Part shown: one piece after another, positions 25,071 through 33,283 of the stretch
Layout: every line of letters starts with the position of its first letter
Numbering within the stretch: the stretch's first letter is position 1
Source: an uncultured Lachnospiraceae bacterium
GTDB lineage: Bacteria; Bacillota_A; Clostridia; Lachnospirales; Lachnospiraceae
Direction: 5' to 3'
Length of the DNA: 64,000 bases
Assembly: GCA_902801585.1 (NCBI GenBank)
Contig: CADCIU010000007.1
Span: 7,505 to 71,504 of the forward strand
Made by a program: the position numbers and the translations under genes
The notes under the pieces: model-generated
Seen by the model: only the letters and a program-made list of their open reading frames with translations
What the model was told of the DNA's origin: nothing
The model's database searches: none

Positions 25071-26564
25071 ATGGAACTTCTGAACTATGAAGTGTTGGAA
25101 AGATCAGGTTATGACGGATACATCCTGAAGGATGCGCCTGAAAAGGTCATGCAGTTTGGCGAGGGCAACTTCCTCCGTGCATTCGTAGATTACTGGTTCG
25201 ACGTATCAAATGAAAAGGCAGATTGGAACGGCAAATGCGTCCTGGTCCAGCCTATCAAACCCGGTCTTGCCGAGATGATCAACAAGCAGGAAGGCCTGTA
25301 TACACTGTATCTTCGCGGCCGTGAGAACGGCGAGAAGGTCGACAGAAAACGTGTCATTTCCTCCGTTTCCAGATGCCTCAATCCTTATGAGGAAGAAGGC
25401 TTCAAGGCCATGATGGAACTGGCCTGCTCTGACGATCTGGAGTACATAGTATCCAATACGACAGAGGCCGGTATCGTCTATGATCCCTCCTGCAAGTTCG
25501 AGGACAAACCCGCGAACTCCTTCCCTGGCAAGCTGACACAGGTGCTTTACGAGCGCTTTAAAGCGGGCAAGGGAGGCCTCGTGATCCTCTCCTGCGAGCT
25601 GATCGACAACAACGGCAAGGAACTCTTAAAGTGCGTCAACCAGTACATAGACCAGTGGGGACTCGGAGATGACTTCAGGAAATATGTCAATGAGGACTGC
25701 ACGTTCTGCTCGACGCTGGTAGACAGGATCGTTCCCGGCCGCATCCGCGACGCGGAAGAAGTGGCACGCTTGGAAGAGATCAACGGCTATACGGATCCGC
25801 TGCTGGTCGTAGGAGAAGTCTTCGGCGTATGGAACATCGAAGGTCCCGCATGGCTGGAGGAGAAGCTGCCTTTCAAGAGAGCGGGCGTGAACTGCATTGT
25901 AGTTCCGGATGTAACGCCTTACAAGAAGAGGAAGGTCCGCATCCTGAACGGTGCGCACACAGGATTCGTGCTGGGAGCTTATCTGGCAGGCTTCAATATC
26001 GTACGTGAGTGCATGGAGAACAACACGGTCCTCGGCTTCATGAACAAGATGCTGTATGACGAGGTCATCCCCACGCTGACGCTGGACAAGGACGACCTGA
26101 TGAACTTCGCAAAGGCTGTTCAGGACAGGTTCAACAACCCCTTCGTGAACCATGAACTCATGAGTATTTCCCTGAACTCCACTTCCAAGTGGAGAGCGAG
26201 ATGCTTCCCGAGCTTTGCGGAGTATGTAGAGAAATACGGAAAGCTTCCGGCTTGCCTGACGACGAGCTTCGCGGCATATCTGGCTTTCTATTCGAGCAAC
26301 ATCCAGGAGCTGACGGACGCCGGTCTGGTCTGCAAAGACCCTCAGGGCAGAACCTACACGATCTCGGATGACCGCTGGGTGCTGGAGTTCTACTATGACC
26401 ACAAGGATGATGACGCAGCGACTCTGACCCATGCTGTGATGACCAATGAGCAGATGTGGGGAGAGGACCTGACAAAGATCGAAGGGTTCGAAGCGGCAGT
26501 GGCAGCGGATCTGGAGAAGATCCGCAAGGACGGCGTCCTGAAGGCATATGCGGACTGCCTGTAA
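25071..26564 (+). CDS. uxaB: Tagaturonate reductase (altronate oxidoreductase)
   Basis: 497-residue NAD-dependent enzyme of the polyol (mannitol) dehydrogenase family that reduces D-tagaturonate to D-altronate. Marks: 'MQFGEGNFLRAFVDYW', 'VLVQPIKPGLAEMIN', 'NTTEAGI' and the catalytic-type Lys in 'KKRKVRILNGAHT'. I start at MELLNYEV (25071), which has AAAGGAG about 9 nt upstream. Tagaturonate rather than fructuronate specificity is inferred from overall similarity to UxaB and from the adjacent altronate dehydratase. Confidence 0.93.
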   Translation: MELLNYEVLERSGYDGYILKDAPEKVMQFGEGNFLRAFVDYWFDVSNEKADWNGKCVLVQPIKPGLAEMINKQEGLYTLYLRGRENGEKVDRKRVISSVSRCLNPYEEEGFKAMMELACSDDLEYIVSNTTEAGIVYDPSCKFEDKPANSFPGKLTQVLYERFKAGKGGLVILSCELIDNNGKELLKCVNQYIDQWGLGDDFRKYVNEDCTFCSTLVDRIVPGRIRDAEEVARLEEINGYTDPLLVVGEVFGVWNIEGPAWLEEKLPFKRAGVNCIVVPDVTPYKKRKVRILNGAHTGFVLGAYLAGFNIVRECMENNTVLGFMNKMLYDEVIPTLTLDKDDLMNFAKAVQDRFNNPFVNHELMSISLNSTSKWRARCFPSFAEYVEKYGKLPACLTTSFAAYLAFYSSNIQELTDAGLVCKDPQGRTYTISDDRWVLEFYYDHKDDDAATLTHAVMTNEQMWGEDLTKIEGFEAAVAADLEKIRKDGVLKAYADCL

Positions 26565-26644
26565 AGAGGATACCCTGTAAAGCGACGGCACCGCTGCTTC
26601 AGGCAGTGAGCGGCCGGACTTAAGCGCTTGATTTGGAGGTAATT

Positions 26645-28117
26645 ATGCCCATTTTTATACAGATAAACGATATTGATAATGTAGCAGTTGCCCTCCATCC
26701 CGCGCCCGCAGGCACCGCCTTTGGCGGTGCAGCTGCGGTGGAGGACATCCCTCAGGGCCACAAGATGGCGCTCAGGGATATCGCGGTCGGCGAAATGGTC
26801 ATGAAATACGGCCTGCCCATCGGACATGCCACGAAAGAGATCAAGGCCGGGCAGTGGGTCCACACCCATAACATGATGACCAATCTCAAGGGCGAAGTGG
26901 AGTACACCTATGAGCCCGCAGTCAGAGAGATGGAGCCCCTTGAGCCCAAGACCTTCATGGGCTACAGGAGGAAAGACGGAAGGGCGGCGAGCCGCAACGA
27001 GATCTGGATCATCCCTACGGTAGGATGCGTCAACGATGTGGCCAAAACACTGGTCAGGGAGAACCAGGACCTTGTAAAGGGGTCCGTTGACGGGCTCTAT
27101 ACATTCACGCATCCCTTCGGATGCTCGCAGACAGGGCATGACCACGCGCAGACCAGAAGACTTCTGGCGGCGCTGGTGAAGCACCCCAACGCGGGAGCAG
27201 TGCTTGTACTGCACCTGGGTTGTGAGAACCTGACCCACGAGCAGTTCGTAAAAGAGCTGGGCGATTACGATCCCGACAGGGTGAAATTCCTGACCTGTCA
27301 GGAGGTTCCGGACGAACTGGAAGCAGGATCGGAGCTGCTTAAAGAGCTGGCGGAGTATGCTTCGCAGTTCAAGAGGGAAGAGATTCCTGTGAGCGAGCTT
27401 GTAGTCGGCATGAAGTGCGGCGGATCCGACGGTCTGTCGGGAATCACGGCGAACCCTACAGTCGGAAGATTCTCGGATCTGATGACAGCGATGGGCGGGA
27501 CAACGATCCTGACGGAAGTCCCGGAGATGTTCGGTGCGGAAAACTTCCTGATCAACCGCTGTGTGAATACGGCAGTGTTCGAGAAGGCGTCGAATATGCT
27601 CAACGGCTTCAAAGACTACTTCATCAGCCATAACGAAGTAGTATATGACAACCCGAGCCCCGGAAATAAGCAGGGCGGGATCACGACGCTGGAAGACAAG
27701 TCGTGCGGCTGCGTACAGAAAGGCGGAAGAGCACCGGTTGTGGACGTGATCAATTATGGCGAGCAGGTCACGAAGAAGGGCCTGAACCTGCTGTACGGTC
27801 CCGGTAACGACCTTGTATCGTGCACGGCGCTGACGGCGGCCGGAGCACATCTGATCCTGTTCACGACAGGAAGAGGAACACCTTTCGGAGCACCGGTGCC
27901 GACGATGAAGATCGCGACGAACACCCCTCTGGCGACAAAAAAGACGAACTGGATCGACTTCAACGCAGGCGTTGTGGCAGACGGTGTGAAGACGCTGGAT
28001 GAAGCGGGAGCAGACCTGCTCGATCTTGTCTGTGAAGTGGCGTCCGGAAAGCAGACATGCGCTGAACGCAAGGGCTTCAGGGAAATCTCGATCTTCAAGG
28101 ATGGGGTTGTGTTGTAA
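26645..28117 (+). CDS. uxaA: Altronate dehydratase
   Basis: 490-residue iron-dependent dehydratase converting D-altronate to 2-keto-3-deoxygluconate. The N-terminal SAF-type domain (about residues 1-95) contains 'PIGHATKEIKAGQWVHTHNM'. The catalytic part starts 'FMGYRRKDGRAASRNEIWIIPTVGCVN' and carries 'FTHPFGCSQTGHD', 'MKCGGSDGLSGITANP' and 'LLYGPGNDLVSCTALTAAG'. Full length for the family. The start at 26645 lies just after GGAGG (26635-26639). 80 nt after uxaB. Confidence 0.95.
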   Translation: MPIFIQINDIDNVAVALHPAPAGTAFGGAAAVEDIPQGHKMALRDIAVGEMVMKYGLPIGHATKEIKAGQWVHTHNMMTNLKGEVEYTYEPAVREMEPLEPKTFMGYRRKDGRAASRNEIWIIPTVGCVNDVAKTLVRENQDLVKGSVDGLYTFTHPFGCSQTGHDHAQTRRLLAALVKHPNAGAVLVLHLGCENLTHEQFVKELGDYDPDRVKFLTCQEVPDELEAGSELLKELAEYASQFKREEIPVSELVVGMKCGGSDGLSGITANPTVGRFSDLMTAMGGTTILTEVPEMFGAENFLINRCVNTAVFEKASNMLNGFKDYFISHNEVVYDNPSPGNKQGGITTLEDKSCGCVQKGGRAPVVDVINYGEQVTKKGLNLLYGPGNDLVSCTALTAAGAHLILFTTGRGTPFGAPVPTMKIATNTPLATKKTNWIDFNAGVVADGVKTLDEAGADLLDLVCEVASGKQTCAERKGFREISIFKDGVVL

Positions 28118-28146
28118 AAAGTGTAGTTATACTAAGGAGAATAAAA

Positions 28147-29580
28147 ATGAGACCATTTATGGATAAAGATTTCCTGCTGGAGACAGAGACTGCGAAGCAC
28201 CTGTTCCACGACTATTCGGATCCGATGCCGTTGGTGGACTACCACTGCCACATCTCCCCGCGGGAGATCTATGAGGACCGTCGTTTCAACAATATAGCGG
28301 AGGTTTGGCTGGGCGGAGAGAACCCGGACGGAACCTACTTCGGCGACCACTACAAATGGCGCGTGATGCGGTCCAACGGAACACCGGAAGAGTATATCAC
28401 AGGGCACAAGCCGGACTTCGAGAGATTCGTGAAGTTCGCGGAGGCACTGGAGATGGCGATCGGAAATCCCATGTACCACTGGTCCAACGCCGAGCTGCAT
28501 AAATATTTTGGCATCACAGAGGCTCTGACAGTTGATAACGCGAAGGAGGTCTGGGACAAGACAAGTGATATGCTCCAGAACGACCCCAACATGTCGGTCC
28601 GCGGCCTGATCAAGCAGTCCAACGTGGCTTTCATCGGGACGACAGACGACCCGATCGACAGCCTGGAGTGGCATGAGAAGATTGCAGCAGATCCTTCGAT
28701 CGAAGTGAAGGTCTGCCCTTCCTACCGTCCTGACAAGGCGATCAATATCAACAAAGAGGGCTTCGCTGAGTACATCGGAAAGCTTGCTGCCAGTGTCGGC
28801 AAGAAGGAGCTCGCCTCCGCACAGGAAGTCATCGATGCTCTGATCGAGCGCCTGGAGTTCTTTGCTAAGCTGGGCTGCAGAGCGAGTGACCACGGTCTTG
28901 ATTACATACCTTTCCGTCCGGCTCCGATGGAGGAAGTCGATGCGATCTACAAGAAAGTCATGAAGGGTGATGCGATCACCGTAGAAGAGGCGGAGAAGTA
29001 TCAGACAGCGGTCCTTATGGCACTTGCTAAAGCGTATCACCGTCTTGACATCGCAATGCAGATCCACTACAGCTGCTACCGCAACGCGAACGAGAGAATC
29101 TTCCGCAAGATGGGTCCTGACACGGGTGTTGACATGATTGCACAGAACACCTGCGGAGAGGACATCGCACGCATGCTGTCGGCACTGGATTTCACGAATG
29201 AGTGCCCTAAGACCATCATCTATTCCCTGAACCCTGCGGATAATGAGCAGATCGGCACGATGCTGGGCTGCTTCCAGTCTGCTGAGATTCCCGGAAAGAT
29301 CCAGCACGGAAGTGCATGGTGGTTCAATGACACCAAGAGCGGGATGGAGGAGCAGATGAAGTCTCTGGCGAACCTGGGTCTTCTGGGCAACTTCGTCGGA
29401 ATGCTGACTGACTCCAGATCCTTCCTGTCCTATGCAAGACATGACTACTTCCGCCGGATCATGTGCAACCTGATCGGCACATGGGTAGAGAACGGAGAGT
29501 ATCCCAACAACGAGGCCTCCCTTAAGAAGATCGTGGAGGGCATCTCCTACAGGAACGCGGCCAGGTATTTCGGGCTGTAA
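28147..29580 (+). CDS. uxaC: Uronate (glucuronate/galacturonate) isomerase
   Basis: 477-residue amidohydrolase-superfamily isomerase that turns D-galacturonate into D-tagaturonate (and glucuronate into fructuronate). The diagnostic 'LVDYHCHISPREIYEDRRF' near the N-terminus and 'YARHDYFRRIMCNLIGTWVENGEYP' near the C-terminus are present. The ribosome site AAGGAG precedes the ATG by 7 nt. With uxaB and uxaA it completes the galacturonate branch to KDG. No uxuA or uxuB is seen, so glucuronate use would need genes elsewhere. A perfect palindrome follows the stop by 8 nt. Confidence 0.95.
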   Translation: MRPFMDKDFLLETETAKHLFHDYSDPMPLVDYHCHISPREIYEDRRFNNIAEVWLGGENPDGTYFGDHYKWRVMRSNGTPEEYITGHKPDFERFVKFAEALEMAIGNPMYHWSNAELHKYFGITEALTVDNAKEVWDKTSDMLQNDPNMSVRGLIKQSNVAFIGTTDDPIDSLEWHEKIAADPSIEVKVCPSYRPDKAININKEGFAEYIGKLAASVGKKELASAQEVIDALIERLEFFAKLGCRASDHGLDYIPFRPAPMEEVDAIYKKVMKGDAITVEEAEKYQTAVLMALAKAYHRLDIAMQIHYSCYRNANERIFRKMGPDTGVDMIAQNTCGEDIARMLSALDFTNECPKTIIYSLNPADNEQIGTMLGCFQSAEIPGKIQHGSAWWFNDTKSGMEEQMKSLANLGLLGNFVGMLTDSRSFLSYARHDYFRRIMCNLIGTWVENGEYPNNEASLKKIVEGISYRNAARYFGL

Positions 29581-29587
29581 AGCATAA

Positions 29588-29659
29588 GGTGACAAGGGGA
29601 CGGTTCTTCTGACAACTTTTGAAAACAAAAGTTGTCAGAAGAACCGTCCCCTTGTCACC
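29588..29659. repeat. Perfect 34-bp-arm palindrome, dispersed family copy 2
   Basis: Arms 29588-29621 and 29626-29659 are exact reverse complements with an AAAA loop. The core GGGGACGGTTCTTCTGACAAC is identical to copy 1; the outer end reads GGTGACAA instead of GTGTCAA. Located just after the uxaC stop, it could terminate that transcript. Confidence 0.9.
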
Positions 29660-29701
29660 CCTAGATGTAAAAATCACCCTATTTTTCCTACAACCCGCCA
29701 C

Positions 29702-29729
29702 TTGAAGACGAGTCATAAAGTGCTATACT
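29702..29729 (+). promoter_or_regulatory. Promoter of the cation/proton antiporter gene
   Basis: TTGAAG (29702-29707), 16-nt spacer, TATACT (29724-29729). The predicted transcript start near 29737 would place the following stem-loop at the very 5' end of the leader. Confidence 0.7.
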
Positions 29730-29744
29730 TGTGTGGTTTCAAGG

Positions 29745-29791
29745 GAACTGCCGGAGTGGACATGCCATGCTCATGACCAGACCGGCAGTTC
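29745..29791 (+). other. Structured 5' leader before the antiporter gene
   Basis: GAACTGCCGG (29745-29754) pairs perfectly with CCGGCAGTTC (29782-29791). Inside, TGG and CATG elements pair with CATG and CCA. A U-rich CTTGTCATTTT follows. About 70 nt remain before the ATG. The arrangement is that of an attenuator or a small cis-regulatory RNA; no known riboswitch consensus was recognised. Confidence 0.6.
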
Positions 29792-29862
29792 TTGTCATTT
29801 TATCGGTATGATAAACCAAAACCTTCTGTGTAACAGCAGACTGTAGAGAAAGAGTGACAACC

Positions 29863-31173
29863 ATGCGTCTATTACTGGAAACTGCACTGGCCCTTTTTGC
29901 CGGCCTGATGATGACTCGTGTATTCAAGTACCTGAAAATGAATTTTCCGGACGTTACGGCATTTCTGATCGCCGGCGTATTGGTGGGACCATACGCGCTC
30001 GGAAGACTTGGCATCCACGGCGTTGGATTTAACACAGTGGAAGATGTCGAAAGTGTAAGTATACTCAGCAATGTAGCACTGGGATTTATTGCCTTTGACA
30101 TCGGAAATGAATTCCGTATGGCACATCTGAGGCAGACAGGGAAGACAGCGACGGTGATCGGCATTATCCAGGCAGTCTTAGCTGCTCTTATGGTAGATGC
30201 GGTACTGATCATCCTGCATTTGATATTGGGTCCTGAGGTCCTTCCGCTGCCGGTCGCGATCACACTTGGAGCAATTGCCTCTGCTACGGCGCCGGCAGCT
30301 ACACTGATGGTTGTCAGGCAGTATAAGGCGAAAGGCCCTGTGACGGATCTGCTTCTGCCGATCGTCGCACTGGATGATGCAGTCGGCCTGGTGGTGTTCT
30401 CGGTCTCATTCGGTATTGCGCAGGCTATGACCGGCGGGAGACTCGATGTTGTTTCCGTGATCATCAATCCGCTTTTAGAGATTGTCTGCTCTCTGATCTT
30501 GGGCGCAGCAATGGGATGGCTGCTGACACAGGTGGAAAAAATATTCTTCTCCAACTCAAACCGTCTTTCCATGACGATCTCATTTGTGATCATGACGATC
30601 GCGATGGCGTCCAGAGAATTTGAATTGGGAAACGGGGTGAAGATCGGCTTCTCTTCGCTCCTTGTGTGCATGATGCTCGGTACAATGTTCTGTAACCTGA
30701 GTGAGTATTCCGTGGATATCATGAACCGCTCTTCGAAATGGACATCACCTCTGTACGCTGTATTCTTCGTCTTGTCAGGTGCGGAACTTGACTTGGGTGT
30801 ATTCCGATATCCGTCGATCATTCTGATCGGTGTGGTATATATTCTGGTTCGATGTGCCGGAAAATACTGTGGAGCGCGCTGGAGCAGCACGATGATGCAC
30901 TGCAATGAAACAGTGCGCAAATATTTGGGAATCACATTATTCCCGCAAGCCGGTGTTGCGCTGGGAATGGTCGTCACGGCGCAGGCACTGGGTGATGAGA
31001 TGGGCGGTATGATCCGCAATATCATCCTGTTCAGTGTGCTGGTCTATGAATTGGTCGGACCGCAGCTGACCAGGATCGCACTGACATGTGCAGGCGAGAT
31101 CAAGGCCGGTGCAGGCGACGCCGGGAACAGGGCCCGTTTTGAAAAGAAGGCGAAGATTACTAAAGCTGAATAA
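29863..31173 (+). CDS. Cation/proton antiporter (CPA family) membrane protein
   Basis: 436 residues and about 12 hydrophobic segments. 'FPDVTAFLIAGVLVGPYALG', 'SNVALGFIAFDIGNEF' and 'ATAPAATLMVVRQYKAKGPVTDLLLPIVALDDAVGLVVFS' resemble the antiporter core of the KefB/CPA2 group; the 'LDDA' Asp pair corresponds to the ion-binding site. There is no C-terminal TrkA domain; the tail is short and basic. It probably exchanges Na+ or K+ for protons. I use the ATG at 29863 (a GTG at 29854 is also in frame). Expression is likely controlled through the structured leader. Confidence 0.85.
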   Translation: MRLLLETALALFAGLMMTRVFKYLKMNFPDVTAFLIAGVLVGPYALGRLGIHGVGFNTVEDVESVSILSNVALGFIAFDIGNEFRMAHLRQTGKTATVIGIIQAVLAALMVDAVLIILHLILGPEVLPLPVAITLGAIASATAPAATLMVVRQYKAKGPVTDLLLPIVALDDAVGLVVFSVSFGIAQAMTGGRLDVVSVIINPLLEIVCSLILGAAMGWLLTQVEKIFFSNSNRLSMTISFVIMTIAMASREFELGNGVKIGFSSLLVCMMLGTMFCNLSEYSVDIMNRSSKWTSPLYAVFFVLSGAELDLGVFRYPSIILIGVVYILVRCAGKYCGARWSSTMMHCNETVRKYLGITLFPQAGVALGMVVTAQALGDEMGGMIRNIILFSVLVYELVGPQLTRIALTCAGEIKAGAGDAGNRARFEKKAKITKAE

Positions 31174-31495
31174 TTCACCAAGAAGTATAATTGGTGTTAC
31201 TGCCCCTTGAATGCCAAAATCTGCCGGAAAGATATATCAGAACTTTTGAGAAACAATTGGACAGGCCGGGAGATCTGTATTAGATAATCGTTGTTCCGGG
31301 ACAGAAACTATAAAGTCTGACCTGAGGATGGTTTGCAATATCCGGAAGTGCGTGATTGATATTGCAGAAAGTGATAGTCTCTGTACCCGGGACAACGATG
31401 ATCTTGAATTAGAAAAGCTGTTTAGCCTGTATGTCTTCCTCGTATGATGTCAACAAGTGCAAGGACGGCACACAGAAGGCACCAGCCGGCCCGGA
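31174..31495. other. Gene-free stretch holding a long nested hairpin
   Basis: This 322-nt gap between the antiporter gene and a convergent lipoprotein gene has no credible reading frame. Its main content is the inverted-repeat structure at 31283-31403. No U-run follows the structure on either side, so a simple terminator does not explain it. Confidence 0.7.
31283..31403. repeat. 121-nt nested imperfect inverted repeat, possible structured RNA
   Basis: The outer arms 31283-31311 and 31373-31403 are imperfect reverse complements over about 29 bp (GATNATCGTTGT, CCGGG, ACAGA, ACTAT blocks match). An inner perfect stem GCAATATC (31335-31342) / GATATTGC (31358-31365) closes a 15-nt loop. Two stems with an asymmetric internal region look like a folded RNA or a small non-autonomous element. 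Confidence 0.7.
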
Positions 31496-32515
31496 CTATT
31501 TTGCCGTGAACGTGATCGGATCCGAATCGGCGATCGTCTCATAGGAATCCAGGTCATAGATGTGGAATTTCAGTTCCACTTCCTCGACGGCTTCAATCCC
31601 GTTTTCTTCAAGTTCGGAGGAGAGCAGAGTGATATCGTCGAGTGATTTCTTCCCGTCATAGACCTGGGTCGAGAAATACGGTGTCATCATGAATCCGTTA
31701 ATGGACATGTCGTCGACGGAGATGCCGACGTCATGGCCGGAATCATTCTCGATATAGAGGAGAATGGCCGCTCCCCAGAAGCTGTTCTCGTCGACGGTCT
31801 TGCCGACGATCCGGATCCCGTCCTCATTATAGAGTTCCATTCCGTCGTCATTGGCCTTCGTATCCATTTCGTCGACCGCGGAAGTCTCGATGACGGCGCG
31901 CTCCTTCTCAAACAGGGTGTCAAAAGTCGAGACGTCCGATCCGTGGAAATAGATCTCAATGCGTCCGACGGTATCGATGCCTGCCGCTTTGAGTTCCGAG
32001 CTGGAAAGATAGATAGTCTCATTTGCTTTCTTGCCGGCGGCGATCTCTGAGGCGAACAGGTCGTGGATCATGTAATCATTTACGATCAGCGCGTCGCAGC
32101 TGAGCATGATGTCCTGGTCCGTGTCGTTCTCAATGAGTACTTTGATGCCGTCTCCCCATATGTCATCCGATGTATACTCCTTCGCAGTGATCTTCAGCCC
32201 GTCCTGATCATAGAGGACCTGCTCTTCGATGGAAACGGCCTTATTTCCGCCTTTCTTTTCATCCCCTGCGCCAGTCGATTCTGCATTTCCCTCTGCATTC
32301 TTTTTCTCGATCTCGTTCGTATTATCACCCTCTTTCGTGTCGTCTGCCGCCTCCGTTTCGCCGGCGGTCTGCTCTTCGGTTCCGGACCCTGTGGATTCTT
32401 CACTTGGCGCGACCTGTTTGGGCGCCGCGGAATCGGAAGAACCGCAGCCTGCCAGCAGGGAAGCCGATGTCAAAATACACAAGAAACCTGCAAATACTTT
32501 TTTTCTGATACACAT
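31496..32515 (-). CDS. Lipoprotein with duplicated domain
   Basis: 339 residues. A signal peptide with lipobox 'ASLLAGC' is followed by an acidic Glu/Thr-rich linker (to about residue 95) and two homologous modules of about 105 residues. Module 1 runs 'QVLYDQDGLKITAKEYTSDDIWGDGIKVLIEN'; module 2 'MELYNEDGIRIVGKTVDENSFWGAAILLYIEN'. Each continues to a 'L-SSSEL---GI--V' helix and an 'I-Y/H' strand. This is an internal duplication of an immunoglobulin-like fold common in Clostridial lipoproteins. Ribosome site AAGGAGGGG. Probably surface-anchored; function unknown. Confidence 0.82.
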   Translation of the reverse strand: MCIRKKVFAGFLCILTSASLLAGCGSSDSAAPKQVAPSEESTGSGTEEQTAGETEAADDTKEGDNTNEIEKKNAEGNAESTGAGDEKKGGNKAVSIEEQVLYDQDGLKITAKEYTSDDIWGDGIKVLIENDTDQDIMLSCDALIVNDYMIHDLFASEIAAGKKANETIYLSSSELKAAGIDTVGRIEIYFHGSDVSTFDTLFEKERAVIETSAVDEMDTKANDDGMELYNEDGIRIVGKTVDENSFWGAAILLYIENDSGHDVGISVDDMSINGFMMTPYFSTQVYDGKKSLDDITLLSSELEENGIEAVEEVELKFHIYDLDSYETIADSDPITFTAK

Positions 32516-32544
32516 AAAAACAACCCCTCCTTATAATGAATTTC

Positions 32545-32577
32545 GCACAGGTCTGTCTGTGCTGTGGAATCATTATA
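32545..32577 (-). promoter_or_regulatory. Lipoprotein promoter -10 and leader hairpin (minus strand)
   Basis: On the minus strand a TATAAT lies at 32577-32572, followed by GCACAG/CTGTGC (32562-32545), a 6-bp stem in the leader before the ribosome site. No good -35 is seen. The -10 call is moderate. Confidence 0.5.
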
Positions 32578-32640
32578 ACAAGAGGTTGTTTCTTTGGTTC
32601 CCCCCGCAGCGGGGGCAAAAATAGGTACGATTATACCGGG

Positions 32641-32745
32641 GCAGCATTTCACGCCTGCAAACCGAGGGTCCGAAGGCAGCATTTCACGCCTGCAAACCGC
32701 AGGTCCGAAGGCAGCGGTTCAATTCTGCAGGCCGCTCGTCCGAAG
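32641..32745. repeat. Three tandem 35-bp repeats
   Basis: Units at 32641-32675, 32676-32710 and 32711-32745. Units 1 and 2 differ at two bases; unit 3 is degenerate but keeps GCAGC at the start, CTGCA mid-unit and GTCCGAAG at the end. Unit 3 contains the stop codon and last codons of the minus-strand gene ending at 32719, so the array seems to have grown from the gene's 3' end. Confidence 0.85.
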
Positions 32746-33180
32746 CGGTTCCAGATGATTTTTCTTCAGGTATGCGTTGACGTCGAGGATGCTTCCGGGG
32801 CGCTCATTGAATGCGATCATGATCAGGGCATCTCTCGGTATTTTGGCATATAGTTCGGGCAGCTCGTATTTGTGCAGTGCACGCTGCGTCTGCTCCAGGG
32901 TCAATTCTGCGGCGTAGCAGATGCGGAGGATCACGTCCCGCTGCCGGGTATGCTTCTCGCCTGAGAGCAGCTTATAGCCATATCGCTCAGGGATGTCGGC
33001 CCGCAGGAAGACCGCCTGCAGCGAGAGCCCGTTCGATTTGAGAATATTCTTGATATAGGCGCTGAAAGACGTCGATTCGGAGAGCATGCTTTCCTGATTG
33101 GATGCCATGAAAGCGGGATAGTCGGTCAGGTGAGTCCTGCCAAGCGTGCTGTTAAGTTCATTGGTGTCTTTTTCCTGCAT
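32719..33180 (-). CDS. Small helical protein, XRE-like, divergent from a Ser/Thr kinase
   Basis: 153 residues, predicted all-helical. 'FSAYIKNILKSNGLSLQAVFLRADIPERYGYKLLSGEKHTRQRDVILRICYAAELTLEQTQRALHKYELPELY' resembles an XRE-type helix-turn-helix in which the recognition helix would be near 'ERYGYKLLSG'. The C-terminal 'ALIMIAFNERPGSILDVNAYLKKNHLEPL' is not recognised. It is divergent from the Ser/Thr kinase (gap about 100 nt), so it may regulate or be phosphorylated by it. The last residues lie within the 35-bp repeat array. Confidence 0.7.
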   Translation of the reverse strand: MQEKDTNELNSTLGRTHLTDYPAFMASNQESMLSESTSFSAYIKNILKSNGLSLQAVFLRADIPERYGYKLLSGEKHTRQRDVILRICYAAELTLEQTQRALHKYELPELYAKIPRDALIMIAFNERPGSILDVNAYLKKNHLEPLRTSGLQN

Positions 33181-33283
33181 GGGAAACCTCCTGTTGTTTC
33201 GATTTTTTGAAAATGTATAATGATAGTAATACGGCGCTTCAGTACAGCATCATTTGCGTCGACAGCAGAGAGGAAGCATTAAC

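Noticed and set aside
26393..27850. Long minus-strand frame opposite uxaB/uxaA
   Set aside because: Covers two well-supported plus-strand genes and has no motif or start signal of its own.
28132..29628. Minus-strand frame opposite uxaC running into the palindrome
   Set aside because: Antisense shadow of a strongly conserved gene; ends inside a repeat and has no family match.
32641..32745. Possible CRISPR array
   Set aside because: The 35-bp units are contiguous with no spacers and no cas gene is present.
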